Positions 1 to 7,523 of a stretch of DNA of 14,382 bases are shown in pieces. Under the pieces are notes generated by a model that had not been told where the DNA came from, searched no databases, and worked only from the letters and a program-made list of their open reading frames with translations. Positions within the stretch are counted from its first letter, which is position 1, and each line of letters starts with the position of its first letter. A program made the translations under genes and the position numbers. The DNA lies in assembly GCA_035705495.1 (NCBI GenBank), contig DASSWB010000114.1, positions 1 through 14,382 of the forward strand. Reading direction: 5' to 3'. The stretch comes from DASSWB01 sp035705495 (GTDB lineage: Bacteria > Bacteroidota > Bacteroidia > Flavobacteriales > Flavobacteriaceae).

Positions 1-54
1 TTTTTTTGCAAATATGACAATAAAACATTTGTTTTTCATTTGATATAGATCAAA

Positions 55-651
55 TTATTTCTCCGCTCGAATCCTGCTTAATGTTTCTTGTGTTACGCCC
101 ATATATGAAGCAATCATTCCCAAAGGAATTCGGTGATGAACGCCTGCATACACTTCTAAAAAATGATTGTACTTTTCTTTTGCAGTGGTAAATCGCATAG
201 AGGTGATTCTTTCCATAAAGTGACCAAAAACACTCCCCATTGAGAGTCGGGCGTAGCGTTCCATTTCTGGAAATTGATTAAACAGGTAAACCAAATCAGG
301 AACATTTATTTTGAAAGCTTCTGTATCTTCAAGCGCATCAATGGAATAAATATCTATTTGTTGCTGCATGAAACTTCTTGGAGAATTTACCCATTCTTTT
401 TCAAAACTAAAATACTCACTGATTTCCTTTCCATCTTTGTGAAAGTATGTTCGTAGCAATCCTTTTTGAATAAAATAACTGTGGCCGCAAATTTGGTGGG
501 CGTCATGAACTACAGTTTCCTTTTTTATACTTAATGGCTGAATTCTATTGGCAATTTCTTGTTTCAGATTCTCAGACAAAACAATAAATTGACTGAAATG
601 TTGGAAAAGTTCTTCTAACTGAACGCTTTCCGCAAAAATTGATTTTTCCAT
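55..651 (-). CDS. Crp/Fnr family transcriptional regulator
   Basis: This is a 198-aa DNA-binding regulator of the Crp/Fnr superfamily. Residues about 25-115 form the cyclic-nucleotide-binding-like beta-roll, followed by the dimerisation helix (about 125-160) and a C-terminal winged helix-turn-helix (about 173-198, with IPLGMIASYMGVTQETLSRI as recognition region). The short length is usual for Bacteroidota members of the family. I see no canonical cAMP-contact Arg-Ser pair and no Cys cluster for an Fe-S centre, so the effector is unknown. The start is set at the ATG at 651; the frame stays open to a TTG at 696, but a near-consensus -7 element at 681-688 lies between the two. The gene is divergent from the DUF3857 pair, separated by 187 bp, but nothing in the sequence proves that it regulates them. 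Family assignment is secure; targets are not inferable. Confidence 0.9.
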   Translation of the reverse strand: MEKSIFAESVQLEELFQHFSQFIVLSENLKQEIANRIQPLSIKKETVVHDAHQICGHSYFIQKGLLRTYFHKDGKEISEYFSFEKEWVNSPRSFMQQQIDIYSIDALEDTEAFKINVPDLVYLFNQFPEMERYARLSMGSVFGHFMERITSMRFTTAKEKYNHFLEVYAGVHHRIPLGMIASYMGVTQETLSRIRAEK

Positions 652-680
652 AGATGTTTGTACGCCTCGGGAAATATAGA

Positions 681-688
681 CAAATAAA
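681..688 (-). promoter_or_regulatory. possible -7 promoter element of the Crp/Fnr gene
   Basis: The minus strand reads TTTATTTG, which matches seven of eight positions of the Bacteroidota consensus TAnnTTTG. It lies about 30 bases upstream of the ATG at 651 and would give a short leader. There is no clear -33 element. This is weak support, used mainly to prefer the ATG at 651 over the TTG at 696. Confidence 0.3.
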
Positions 689-838
689 TAGTTCAATTCC
701 TTATTTTTTCAATGATAGAAAAACTAAAGGAAAACAAGATTTCGCTATTTATAAACTTTATTAATTCGGTTCAACAATAAAATTTTATATTGCGCAGCAA
801 ACCTCAAAAAATTATCTAATTGAAGTTAATGTATTCTG

Positions 839-2680
839 ATGATCATGCACAGGTGTTGTAAATTAATTTGGTTGTTTTTGCTTTTTTGTTTGCCTTTTTT
901 TAAAGCAAATGCTCAAATAATTGATTTTTATACTTCTATAAAGGTGGAAAAAGACCAACTTATTACCGAAAGATCTTATGAAATTCAGATAAATTCCAAA
1001 GAAACAGAATGGCTTTCCCATATTGAAATTCCTTATAAGAATGGTGACGACTTGGAAATTTTGGAGGCTTCCATTTATAAAAATGGAATGGAAGTTAGAA
1101 AATTGAGGAAAAAAGATATAGAAACCCGAAATGATATTTCTGATATTTCATTTTTCGAAGATCGGTATGTAAAAGAGTTCGATTTGGTCTGGAATGATTT
1201 TCCGTATCGGATAAAATACAGTTACAAAACCGTTACCAACAAATTTATGTACGTGGCCAGATGGTTTCCAGTGAGAAATTTCAACCTTCCCGTATTAAAT
1301 GCGAAATTAAAAGTCGAAATCCCAAAAGATTATGAAGTAACTATGGAGTATTCCAAAGATTTGAGTTTTGATTCCAGCACAAATGATGATATTCAGACTT
1401 ATTCATGGAAACTTCCAAAGTCTTTTAAATTTGAAAAAGAAGCTTTCGCAGCTCCATTTATGGAATTGGTGCCCAATGTCGCGGTCGTGCCCAAAAAATT
1501 TCATTATGGTGAAAATGGAAGTTTTGGCTCTTGGAAAGGAATGGGGGAATGGCAAACGGCACTGATCCAGGATGCTGATGTTTTGCCGAATTATGAAAAA
1601 TATAAAATTGATAAGTTGCTGGAAGGCATAACAGATCAGAAAGAAATTATCAATACACTCTACCATTATCTTCAGGACAACACGCGCTATATTAATGTGG
1701 CCATTGATGTTGGCGGATTAAAACCTTACCCGGCTTCTTTTGTTTGCGAAAAAAAGTATGGGGATTGTAAGGGATTGACAATTTACATGAAAGCCATGCT
1801 CAATCACGTCGGGATCAAATCGTATTATACTTTAATTAATGCCGGTGATAATTCTGCCCGAATCAATGAAAACCTGCCATCGCAGCAATTCAACCATGTT
1901 TTTTTAGCGGTACCCATGGAAAACGATACGATTTGGTTGGAGAACACCTCTAATTATTTGCCTCCCAATTATATGGGGACATTTACCCAAAACCGTACTG
2001 CACTTTTTGTTGATGGTGAACAAACTGAATTAATAAAAACGAAGGCATTGACGCTTGCAGACGTTTTGGAACGAAACAAATATGATTTTTATTTGGACAA
2101 CACCGGATCTGGAACTGCCAAAATTACCAAGATTTTAAGGGGAGAAACCTTTGAAAACTATCGGGCTTATGACCTTTACTTTTCTGATGAAGAAAAAGCG
2201 CAACGGTTGGCGAAAGATTTACAAGTCGAACATTTTAAACTCAAAGATTGGAAGCTTGATAAAATGCATCGTGATTCAACTTCCATGACCATTCATCTTG
2301 ATTTGGACTTGGAAAAGCAATTCACGAGTTACGGAAATCTGAAAACCTTGAAAGTATTTCCGATGTATTTTTTCAATTTGGAAAAACCCGGCGATCGGAA
2401 TTATGGCATCAGAATAAATTTCCCCGTTAATAAACTGGAGGAGATCACTTTTCATTTTCCAACAGAAAATAATGAAATCGAAATGCCCGAACCTGTGAAT
2501 ATTGTCACTGATTATGGCAATTATTCTGAAGTATATGCACTGAAGGGGAATTTGGTCACTGTAAAACGGGAATTTCAGTTATTTAGAGGAGACTATCCCG
2601 TTGAAAAGTATCCTGATTTCCACGGATTTCTCCAAGGGATTTCCCAAGCGCAGAAAAATGCAATTATTGTTTTAAATTAA
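839..2680 (+). CDS. exported DUF3857 / transglutaminase-like protein with intact triad
   Basis: This is a 613-aa exported protein. Residues 1-25 form a Sec signal peptide (hydrophobic WLFLLFCLPFF, cleavage probably after ANA). A DUF3857 beta-rich region covers about 30-220, and a transglutaminase-like core covers about 250-390. The putative catalytic residues are visible: Cys310 in YGDCKG, His353 in FNHVF, and Glu368 in WLENTSN, where many transglutaminase-fold enzymes have Asp. The C-terminal third is beta-rich. Likely location is periplasmic or outer envelope. The fold family includes cysteine proteases and amidases, but no substrate can be assigned. ATG codons at 839 and 845 are both possible starts. 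The gene is four bases upstream of a second protein of the same architecture, so the two are almost certainly co-transcribed. I found no convincing promoter in 697-838. Confidence 0.88.
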   Translation: MIMHRCCKLIWLFLLFCLPFFKANAQIIDFYTSIKVEKDQLITERSYEIQINSKETEWLSHIEIPYKNGDDLEILEASIYKNGMEVRKLRKKDIETRNDISDISFFEDRYVKEFDLVWNDFPYRIKYSYKTVTNKFMYVARWFPVRNFNLPVLNAKLKVEIPKDYEVTMEYSKDLSFDSSTNDDIQTYSWKLPKSFKFEKEAFAAPFMELVPNVAVVPKKFHYGENGSFGSWKGMGEWQTALIQDADVLPNYEKYKIDKLLEGITDQKEIINTLYHYLQDNTRYINVAIDVGGLKPYPASFVCEKKYGDCKGLTIYMKAMLNHVGIKSYYTLINAGDNSARINENLPSQQFNHVFLAVPMENDTIWLENTSNYLPPNYMGTFTQNRTALFVDGEQTELIKTKALTLADVLERNKYDFYLDNTGSGTAKITKILRGETFENYRAYDLYFSDEEKAQRLAKDLQVEHFKLKDWKLDKMHRDSTSMTIHLDLDLEKQFTSYGNLKTLKVFPMYFFNLEKPGDRNYGIRINFPVNKLEEITFHFPTENNEIEMPEPVNIVTDYGNYSEVYALKGNLVTVKREFQLFRGDYPVEKYPDFHGFLQGISQAQKNAIIVLN

Positions 2681-2684
2681 AAAA

Positions 2685-4637
2685 ATGAAAAAGTTTCTCT
2701 TATCAATTGTCATTCTTGTAATGAATTTTTCAGTATCGGCACAAAATTTTGACAAGGAGTTTGGTGTCATTTCCGAAGAAGAAATCGCACTTACCGAGTA
2801 TGAAAAAGATCCCGATGCTGAGGCCGTTGTTTTGTTTGACGTAGGGGAATCGTTCTTTAATGAAACTGATAACGGCTACGATATTAGGATGGTCCGCACA
2901 AGACGAATGAAAATTTTAAAACAATCGGGCACTAATTTTGCCGAAATGGCCATTCCTTTTTATGTAGATGGATACGGTGCCACTGAAAAAGTTAAATCAA
3001 TAGAAGCTTTTACTTATAATGTAGAAAATGGCCAGCCTGTGAAAAAGGCTTTGGATCAAAGCACTATTTACGAGGAACAGCTGAGCAATAACTGGCGGGT
3101 CAAAAAGTTTGCTTTCCCTGATGTTAAGGAAGGTTCTATAGTTGAAGTCAAATATGTTCTTGAAACGCCTTTTTTGTTCAATCTGCCCGACTGGAAATTT
3201 CAAAATGTAATTCCAACTGTATATTCTCAATATACGGTAAGAATGATTCCGTTTTATGAATATATTTTTTTGGCAAAGGGAATTAAGCAATTTGATTATC
3301 ACAACTCAACGGTATCTGAGCAAAAACGGAAAGAAACCGTTGGTGTTATAGGGGTTGAATTCAGGGAATCAATAAACACTTATGCGATGAAAGATATTCC
3401 TGCTTTCAATGATGAAACCTTCATGGCTTCTCCCAATGATTATATCATGCAACTTGATTTTCAGCTTTCAAAAATCACTTATTTAAGAGATAGAACCAGA
3501 GAAGTTATTCCTACCTGGGATGTACTAAAAGAGGAATTTTTGGATAGCGATAATTTTGGAAAATATGTAAAGGATGGATCGAAATTGGCCAAAAAAATTT
3601 TTAAAGATGAATTGATTGTTGAAGGAATGAATGAGACTGAAAAAATCAAAACCATTATTGATTATGTAAAAACGAATTTCAAATGGAATGAAACAATAAG
3701 ATTGTATGCTTCAAAATCGGCCAAAGAATTTTTAGCACACAAAACAGGAAGTTCTGCCGAAATGAATTTGTTTTTGACTGCGATGTTGCAAGAAGCGGAA
3801 ATAGATGCGCATCCAGTTATTTTGAGTACGCGGTCCAATGGAAAATTTTCCATTGATTATCCGTTGGTTCAGCAGTTTAACAATGTTGCGGTAATTATTA
3901 ATGGTGAAAATCCAATTTTAACGGATGCCACGGATCCTTTCTTAGCGTTCAACAGAATCCCTGTATATTCCTTGAACGGAAAAGGATTGGTTATAGATAA
4001 AGGCAATTTACAATGGGTCTTGTTGGAAAACAACAGCCCGTCAATTGAAAACCATACCATTTTTATTGATGTGGATACCGAAACCTTAACTGCGAACGCG
4101 GAGATCTTTATCCAAAATACCGAATATTCCTCACAGGAGTATAAGGAATTCTTCAACAATGATGAATCCAATCTTACCGAATACTTTGAAACAAAAGAAC
4201 TCACTGATATTGAAGGTATAAAAACCTATAATTACGATAAGGCAGAGAGTCCGTATGCGGTTGCTTTCAAAGCAAAATCGGAAATACTGAAATTAAAGGA
4301 TAAAATTATCGTGACACCGTTTTTAAACTTTCCGCTTAAAGAAAACATTCTGAAAAAAGATGAAAGGAGATATCCCATTGATTTTGTTTACCCTAAAATA
4401 GAAGCTTTTTCTTCAACAGTGAATATTCCGGAAGGTTATAAAATTTCAAGTATTCCAGAATCTTTTGAAGATAATTTTATTTCGTATAAAGTTAGCCAAG
4501 ATGAAGAAAAAATTATTCTTAAAGCAGAGTTTAAACTGGCGGCTGAATACGAAGCCAAGGATTATAAAAAACTGAAAGCCATTTTCAACAAAATGATTAG
4601 TAGGTTTAACGAACAGATCGTTTTTGAGCCCATATAG
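2685..4637 (+). CDS. exported DUF3857 protein with degenerate transglutaminase core
   Basis: This is a 650-aa exported protein and paralogue-like partner of the preceding gene. The signal peptide is residues 1-19 (MKKFLLSIVILVMNFSVSA). DUF3857 covers about 45-270 and a transglutaminase-like fold about 310-425. Aligned with its neighbour, the nucleophile Cys position is Ser357 (KTGSSAEMN) and the catalytic His position is Asn400 (FNNVAV), while the acidic residue is kept as Asp414 (LTDATDPF). By sequence it is therefore unlikely to be a cysteine-dependent enzyme and may act as a binding or structural partner. Loss of Cys in this Bacteroidota family is, to my knowledge, common rather than a local decay, and the frame is intact over its full length. 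The ATG lies four bases after the upstream stop, which indicates one operon. Substrate or ligand is unknown. Confidence 0.87.
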   Translation: MKKFLLSIVILVMNFSVSAQNFDKEFGVISEEEIALTEYEKDPDAEAVVLFDVGESFFNETDNGYDIRMVRTRRMKILKQSGTNFAEMAIPFYVDGYGATEKVKSIEAFTYNVENGQPVKKALDQSTIYEEQLSNNWRVKKFAFPDVKEGSIVEVKYVLETPFLFNLPDWKFQNVIPTVYSQYTVRMIPFYEYIFLAKGIKQFDYHNSTVSEQKRKETVGVIGVEFRESINTYAMKDIPAFNDETFMASPNDYIMQLDFQLSKITYLRDRTREVIPTWDVLKEEFLDSDNFGKYVKDGSKLAKKIFKDELIVEGMNETEKIKTIIDYVKTNFKWNETIRLYASKSAKEFLAHKTGSSAEMNLFLTAMLQEAEIDAHPVILSTRSNGKFSIDYPLVQQFNNVAVIINGENPILTDATDPFLAFNRIPVYSLNGKGLVIDKGNLQWVLLENNSPSIENHTIFIDVDTETLTANAEIFIQNTEYSSQEYKEFFNNDESNLTEYFETKELTDIEGIKTYNYDKAESPYAVAFKAKSEILKLKDKIIVTPFLNFPLKENILKKDERRYPIDFVYPKIEAFSSTVNIPEGYKISSIPESFEDNFISYKVSQDEEKIILKAEFKLAAEYEAKDYKKLKAIFNKMISRFNEQIVFEPI

Positions 4638-4669
4638 ATAAAGAAATTTCTCTTTTATCCTTATTTTTT
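4637..4669 (+). terminator. weak intrinsic terminator after the DUF3857 pair
   Basis: GATAAA at 4637-4642 pairs with TTTATC at 4654-4659 and encloses a further short imperfect stem. It is followed by a T-rich tract at 4661-4669. The stem is AT-rich and has a bulge, so it may be only partly effective, but its position directly at the stop codon fits. Confidence 0.4.
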
Positions 4670-4690
4670 GGAAGACAAACTTCAGATCAA

Positions 4691-4721
4691 TTTTTGCTCT
4701 GCATTAAATCAATTACCTTTG
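4691..4721 (+). promoter_or_regulatory. Bacteroidota-type promoter of pepD
   Basis: A -33-like TTTTTG at 4691-4696 is followed after 17 bases by TACCTTTG at 4714-4721, an exact match to the Bacteroidota -7 consensus TAnnTTTG. The ATG of pepD is at 4744, so the leader would be roughly 15-20 bases. This is the best two-part promoter in the window. Confidence 0.7.
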
Positions 4722-4743
4722 AATTTATTAAAATTTTAATCAC

Positions 4744-6207
4744 ATGAATGAAGAAATAAGATCCTTGGAGCCAAAAGAAGTTTGGAATAAATTCGCCGAT
4801 TTAAATGCTGTGCCCCGTCCTTCAAAAAAGGAAGAACGTGTAATTGCTTTTATGAAAGAATTCGGAGAAAATCTTGGCTTGGAAACTTTTGTTGATAAAG
4901 TTGGAAATGTTATCATAAAAAAACCTGCGACTCCAGGTATGGAAGACCGAAAAGCCATTGTCATGCAATCTCATTTGGATATGGTTCATCAAAAAAACAA
5001 TGACACCGAATTCGATTTTGACACACAAGGAATTGAAATGTATGTGGATGGCGACTGGGTGCGCGCAAAAGGGACCACTCTGGGTGCCGATAACGGACTG
5101 GGAGTAGCGACAATTATGGCAATTTTGGAAAGTAAAGAAATTGAACATCCTGCTTTGGAAGCACTTTTTACGATTGATGAAGAAACGGGAATGACGGGTG
5201 CAATGGGATTGGAACCGGGATTATTAAACGGTGAAATTCTGCTGAATTTAGATACGGAAGAAGATGATGAAATTGGTGTCGGTTGTGCCGGTGGTGTTGA
5301 TATTACCGCGACAAAATCTTATACGGAGGAAGCAATTCCTCAGAATTCCACTGCTTATAAAATTTCCGTGAAAGGTTTACAGGGTGGACATTCGGGAATG
5401 GATATTATCAAAGGATTGGGAAATGCCAATAAAATGATGAACCGAGTCCTGTTTTTTGGATTTGAAAATTTTGGTTTGCGCGTGGCGGAAATCAATGGTG
5501 GCAGTTTGAGAAATGCGATTCCGAGGGAAAGTAACGCTGTTGTCACGGTTGAAGATATCCATTCCAAAGCTTTTGAACAAAAGACAAGAGAACTGATCAA
5601 GGAAATAAAAGAAGAATATATTTCCTTGGAACCGAAATTACAAATTGAGATCACGGGGACTGAAACTCCGCAAAAAATAATGACTTTAAAAGCAGAAGAA
5701 AGTTTATTAAGAGCACTTTCCGCTGCTCATAACGGCGTTTTCAGGATGAGTCCTGCGATTGATGGCTTGGTGGAAACTTCCAATAACATTGCGAAAGTGG
5801 AAGTGAAGGAAGGAGAAATTAAAATCAGTTGTCTTACAAGATCTTCTGTCGAATCCTCGAAAACGGATTTATCCAATGCTCTAAAATCTGCTTTCGAATT
5901 GGCTGGAATGGATGTGAAACTTTCTGGGCAATATCCGGGATGGGCTCCAAACATGGATTCTCCAATTCTGAAAGTTATGGACGAATTGTATGAAAAAATA
6001 AGAGGGGAAAAGGCTCATGTTGCTGCCTGTCACGCGGGATTGGAATGCGGAATTTTAGGTCAGAATTATCCGGAAATGGATATGATTTCCTTTGGACCAA
6101 CAATAAAAGGCGCACATTCTCCGGATGAAAGAGCAAGTATTTCTTCAGTGAAAATTTATTGGAATTTTGTTCTTGAGATATTGAAAAATATTCCGAAGAA
6201 ACAATAA
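4744..6207 (+). CDS. pepD: aminoacyl-histidine dipeptidase (M20 family, PepD-type)
   Basis: This 487-aa cytosolic metallopeptidase belongs to the M20 family and cleaves Xaa-His and related dipeptides. Metal-binding and catalytic motifs are in order: HLDMV (His77, catalytic-support Asp79), GADNGLG with bridging Asp116, DEET with the general base and metal ligand (Glu146-Glu147), NLDTE with Asp170, and a late His458 in GAHSPDER. The lid/dimerisation domain lies between, roughly residues 190-380, with GLQGGHSGMDI near its start. Length and motif spacing match PepD. There is no signal peptide. The gene has its own promoter (4691-4721) and a strong terminator (6222-6268), so it is probably monocistronic. 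The next genes are convergent. Confidence in family and name is high. Confidence 0.95.
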   Translation: MNEEIRSLEPKEVWNKFADLNAVPRPSKKEERVIAFMKEFGENLGLETFVDKVGNVIIKKPATPGMEDRKAIVMQSHLDMVHQKNNDTEFDFDTQGIEMYVDGDWVRAKGTTLGADNGLGVATIMAILESKEIEHPALEALFTIDEETGMTGAMGLEPGLLNGEILLNLDTEEDDEIGVGCAGGVDITATKSYTEEAIPQNSTAYKISVKGLQGGHSGMDIIKGLGNANKMMNRVLFFGFENFGLRVAEINGGSLRNAIPRESNAVVTVEDIHSKAFEQKTRELIKEIKEEYISLEPKLQIEITGTETPQKIMTLKAEESLLRALSAAHNGVFRMSPAIDGLVETSNNIAKVEVKEGEIKISCLTRSSVESSKTDLSNALKSAFELAGMDVKLSGQYPGWAPNMDSPILKVMDELYEKIRGEKAHVAACHAGLECGILGQNYPEMDMISFGPTIKGAHSPDERASISSVKIYWNFVLEILKNIPKKQ

Positions 6208-6221
6208 AACTAAACTATTCT

Positions 6222-6268
6222 ACTTTCTGCTGATTTGATATTTCCTGTCGGCAGAAAGTGAATTTTTT
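6222..6268 (+). terminator. intrinsic terminator between pepD and miaE
   Basis: A 13-bp stem (6222-6234 with 6247-6259, including two G-U pairs; core ACTTTCTGC/GCAGAAAGT is perfect) closes a 12-base loop and is followed by TTTTTT at 6263-6268. It terminates pepD. On the other strand the same hairpin lies just beyond the miaE stop but lacks a clean T-run, so bidirectional use is only possible. Confidence 0.85.
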
Positions 6269-6279
6269 AAATTGTAAAA

Positions 6280-6861
6280 TCAGCCGTGGATTGTCTCTTT
6301 ATTTCCAAGATCTTCCATTATTTTGGCTTCAAAAACAAGTAGTTCTTGCCATTTTTTATCAACTTCTTCTCTTTTGCCATATTTTCGGGCGAAATTCAAG
6401 AACATGGTATAATGATTTGCTTCACTAACCATTAAGTTTCTGTAAAATTTAGCGAGTTTTTGATCCTCCAAATTTTCAGAAAGCAGTCGGAAACGCTCAC
6501 AACTTCGTGCTTCAATTAAAGCAGCGTACAACAATCTGTGAATTAGATTTGTAAGTCGGCTGCCACCTTTCGGAAAAAACGTCATTAATTGAACAACGTA
6601 TTCATCCTTTCGGTCCCTTCCCAAAACAAATCCTTTTTCAAGAATTAAATTATGCACCAAATCAAAATGGCTCATTTCTTCTTTCGCCAATGCCGACATT
6701 GCCGTGACGAGTTCTGGATATTCTGGGTAAGTAACAATAAAAGAAATCGCCGTGGAAGCGGCTTTTTGCTCACAATATGCGTGATCGATCAATATTTCAT
6801 CGATGTTCTTTTCAACAATATTCACCCATCGCGGATCCGTAGGAAGTTTTAATCCAAGCAT
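6280..6861 (-). CDS. miaE: tRNA-(ms2io6A)-hydroxylase-like di-iron protein (MiaE family)
   Basis: This 193-aa ferritin-like four-helix protein carries the MiaE di-iron ligand pattern: Glu31 (HAYCEQKAAS), Glu62-x-x-His65 (EEMSHF), Glu117 (ALIEARSCERF) and Glu147-x-x-His150 (SEANHY). MiaE hydroxylates the isopentenyl group of ms2i6A37 in tRNAs that read UNN codons, using O2. Length is typical. Its ATG at 6861 shares one base with the TAA of the dnaX tau frame (TAATG), which suggests translational coupling to ribosomes finishing tau, not gamma. It is the last gene of the dnaX transcript and faces pepD across a terminator. The family assignment is strong; the exact tRNA substrate in this organism is inferred from homology. 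Confidence 0.9.
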   Translation of the reverse strand: MLGLKLPTDPRWVNIVEKNIDEILIDHAYCEQKAASTAISFIVTYPEYPELVTAMSALAKEEMSHFDLVHNLILEKGFVLGRDRKDEYVVQLMTFFPKGGSRLTNLIHRLLYAALIEARSCERFRLLSENLEDQKLAKFYRNLMVSEANHYTMFLNFARKYGKREEVDKKWQELLVFEAKIMEDLGNKETIHG

Positions 6862-7523
6862 TATATGTCTAAATCAAAAGTGGTTCGTAATTTTTCTATC
6901 AGCGGATTTTTCTCTTTCAGCTTATTGTATTTTTCCATTGGCGTAAAAGCGTAGCGTGTTTCCAATTCTTCGTTCACGTTGACTTTAATTTCAATAAAAG
7001 TATTTTTCAATTTTCTTTTTAGAAAAGCCAATAATGGTTTTTGGTCTTTCTCCAGTTGCAAACGCATCGTGTCATTTGGAAGTTCCAGAACAACGGTTTC
7101 CCCTTCGAGTTTTGGATCTCCGGTTTCCAATGTAGAAGCGAGGATTTTTTCACCTTTATCTTTTAATCGCTGTACATATTCATTCCAAAAAGCGTGCATC
7201 TGAATTTCGGTAAAAGGCTCCTTTTGCTCTTCTACAACCGGTTTTGAAACTTCTTGTTGAGATAAAATTTCTTTTTTACGCTGAATACTTTTGAGGGATA
7301 ATCCTGATATTTTCTTCCTTTCGTTGATTCCATTTAAAGCAGGAGTCGGATTGTTCTCTTCAACTTCAACTGAAGGAATTGTTTCTTTAATTTCTTCCTT
7401 TTCCGTTATTTGAACGGGAATTTTTTCTTCGGAATGATTCTCAGCAACATTGGATTGCGCTATAGGTTTGGAATCTCCTGCGGATTTAAAATTGGAAACG
7501 GGAATTATGAAGAAGCTAGACTT
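6861..7523 (-). CDS. dnaX: DnaX tau-specific C-terminal extension, read in the -1 frame
   Basis: In the -1 frame relative to the dnaX start, the sequence is open from the A-run to the TAA at 6861-6863 and encodes 220 residues. About 110 residues are a charged Glu/Lys/Pro-rich linker (for example NPTPALNGINERKKISGLSL). They are followed by a folded-looking domain beginning at MHAFWNEYVQRLKDKGEKIL (codons from 7199), resembling the C-terminal domain of DnaX tau in Bacteroidota. There is no credible independent start before the ATG at 7199, which lies inside the domain order, so I read this as the tail of full-length tau (576 aa, 356 zero-frame residues plus 220). In other bacteria tau's C-terminal domains bind the polymerase core and the DnaB helicase. 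If only the 7199 ATG were used, a free 112-aa domain would be made. Confidence 0.8.
   Translation of the reverse strand, partial: KSSFFIIPVSNFKSAGDSKPIAQSNVAENHSEEKIPVQITEKEEIKETIPSVEVEENNPTPALNGINERKKISGLSLKSIQRKKEILSQQEVSKPVVEEQKEPFTEIQMHAFWNEYVQRLKDKGEKILASTLETGDPKLEGETVVLELPNDTMRLQLEKDQKPLLAFLKRKLKNTFIEIKVNVNEELETRYAFTPMEKYNKLKEKNPLIEKLRTTFDLDI

Noticed and set aside
1..54. Imperfect inverted repeat (CAAAT...ATTTG) at the window edge as terminator of the Crp/Fnr gene
   Set aside because: The stem is short and bulged, with no T-run on the minus strand; the region is cut by the window end.
652..696. Longer N-terminus of the Crp/Fnr regulator from a TTG at 696
   Set aside because: The extra 15 residues are not family-like, and a near-consensus -7 element lies inside them; the ATG at 651 fits better.
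697..838. Promoter for the DUF3857 pair near 786-795 (TATATTGC)
   Set aside because: Only six of eight positions match the -7 consensus and there is no -33 element; too weak to annotate.
3869..4204. Minus-strand open frames inside the second DUF3857 gene and inside pepD
   Set aside because: They are antisense to well-supported coding sequence, lack known domains, and reflect codon bias of the real frame.
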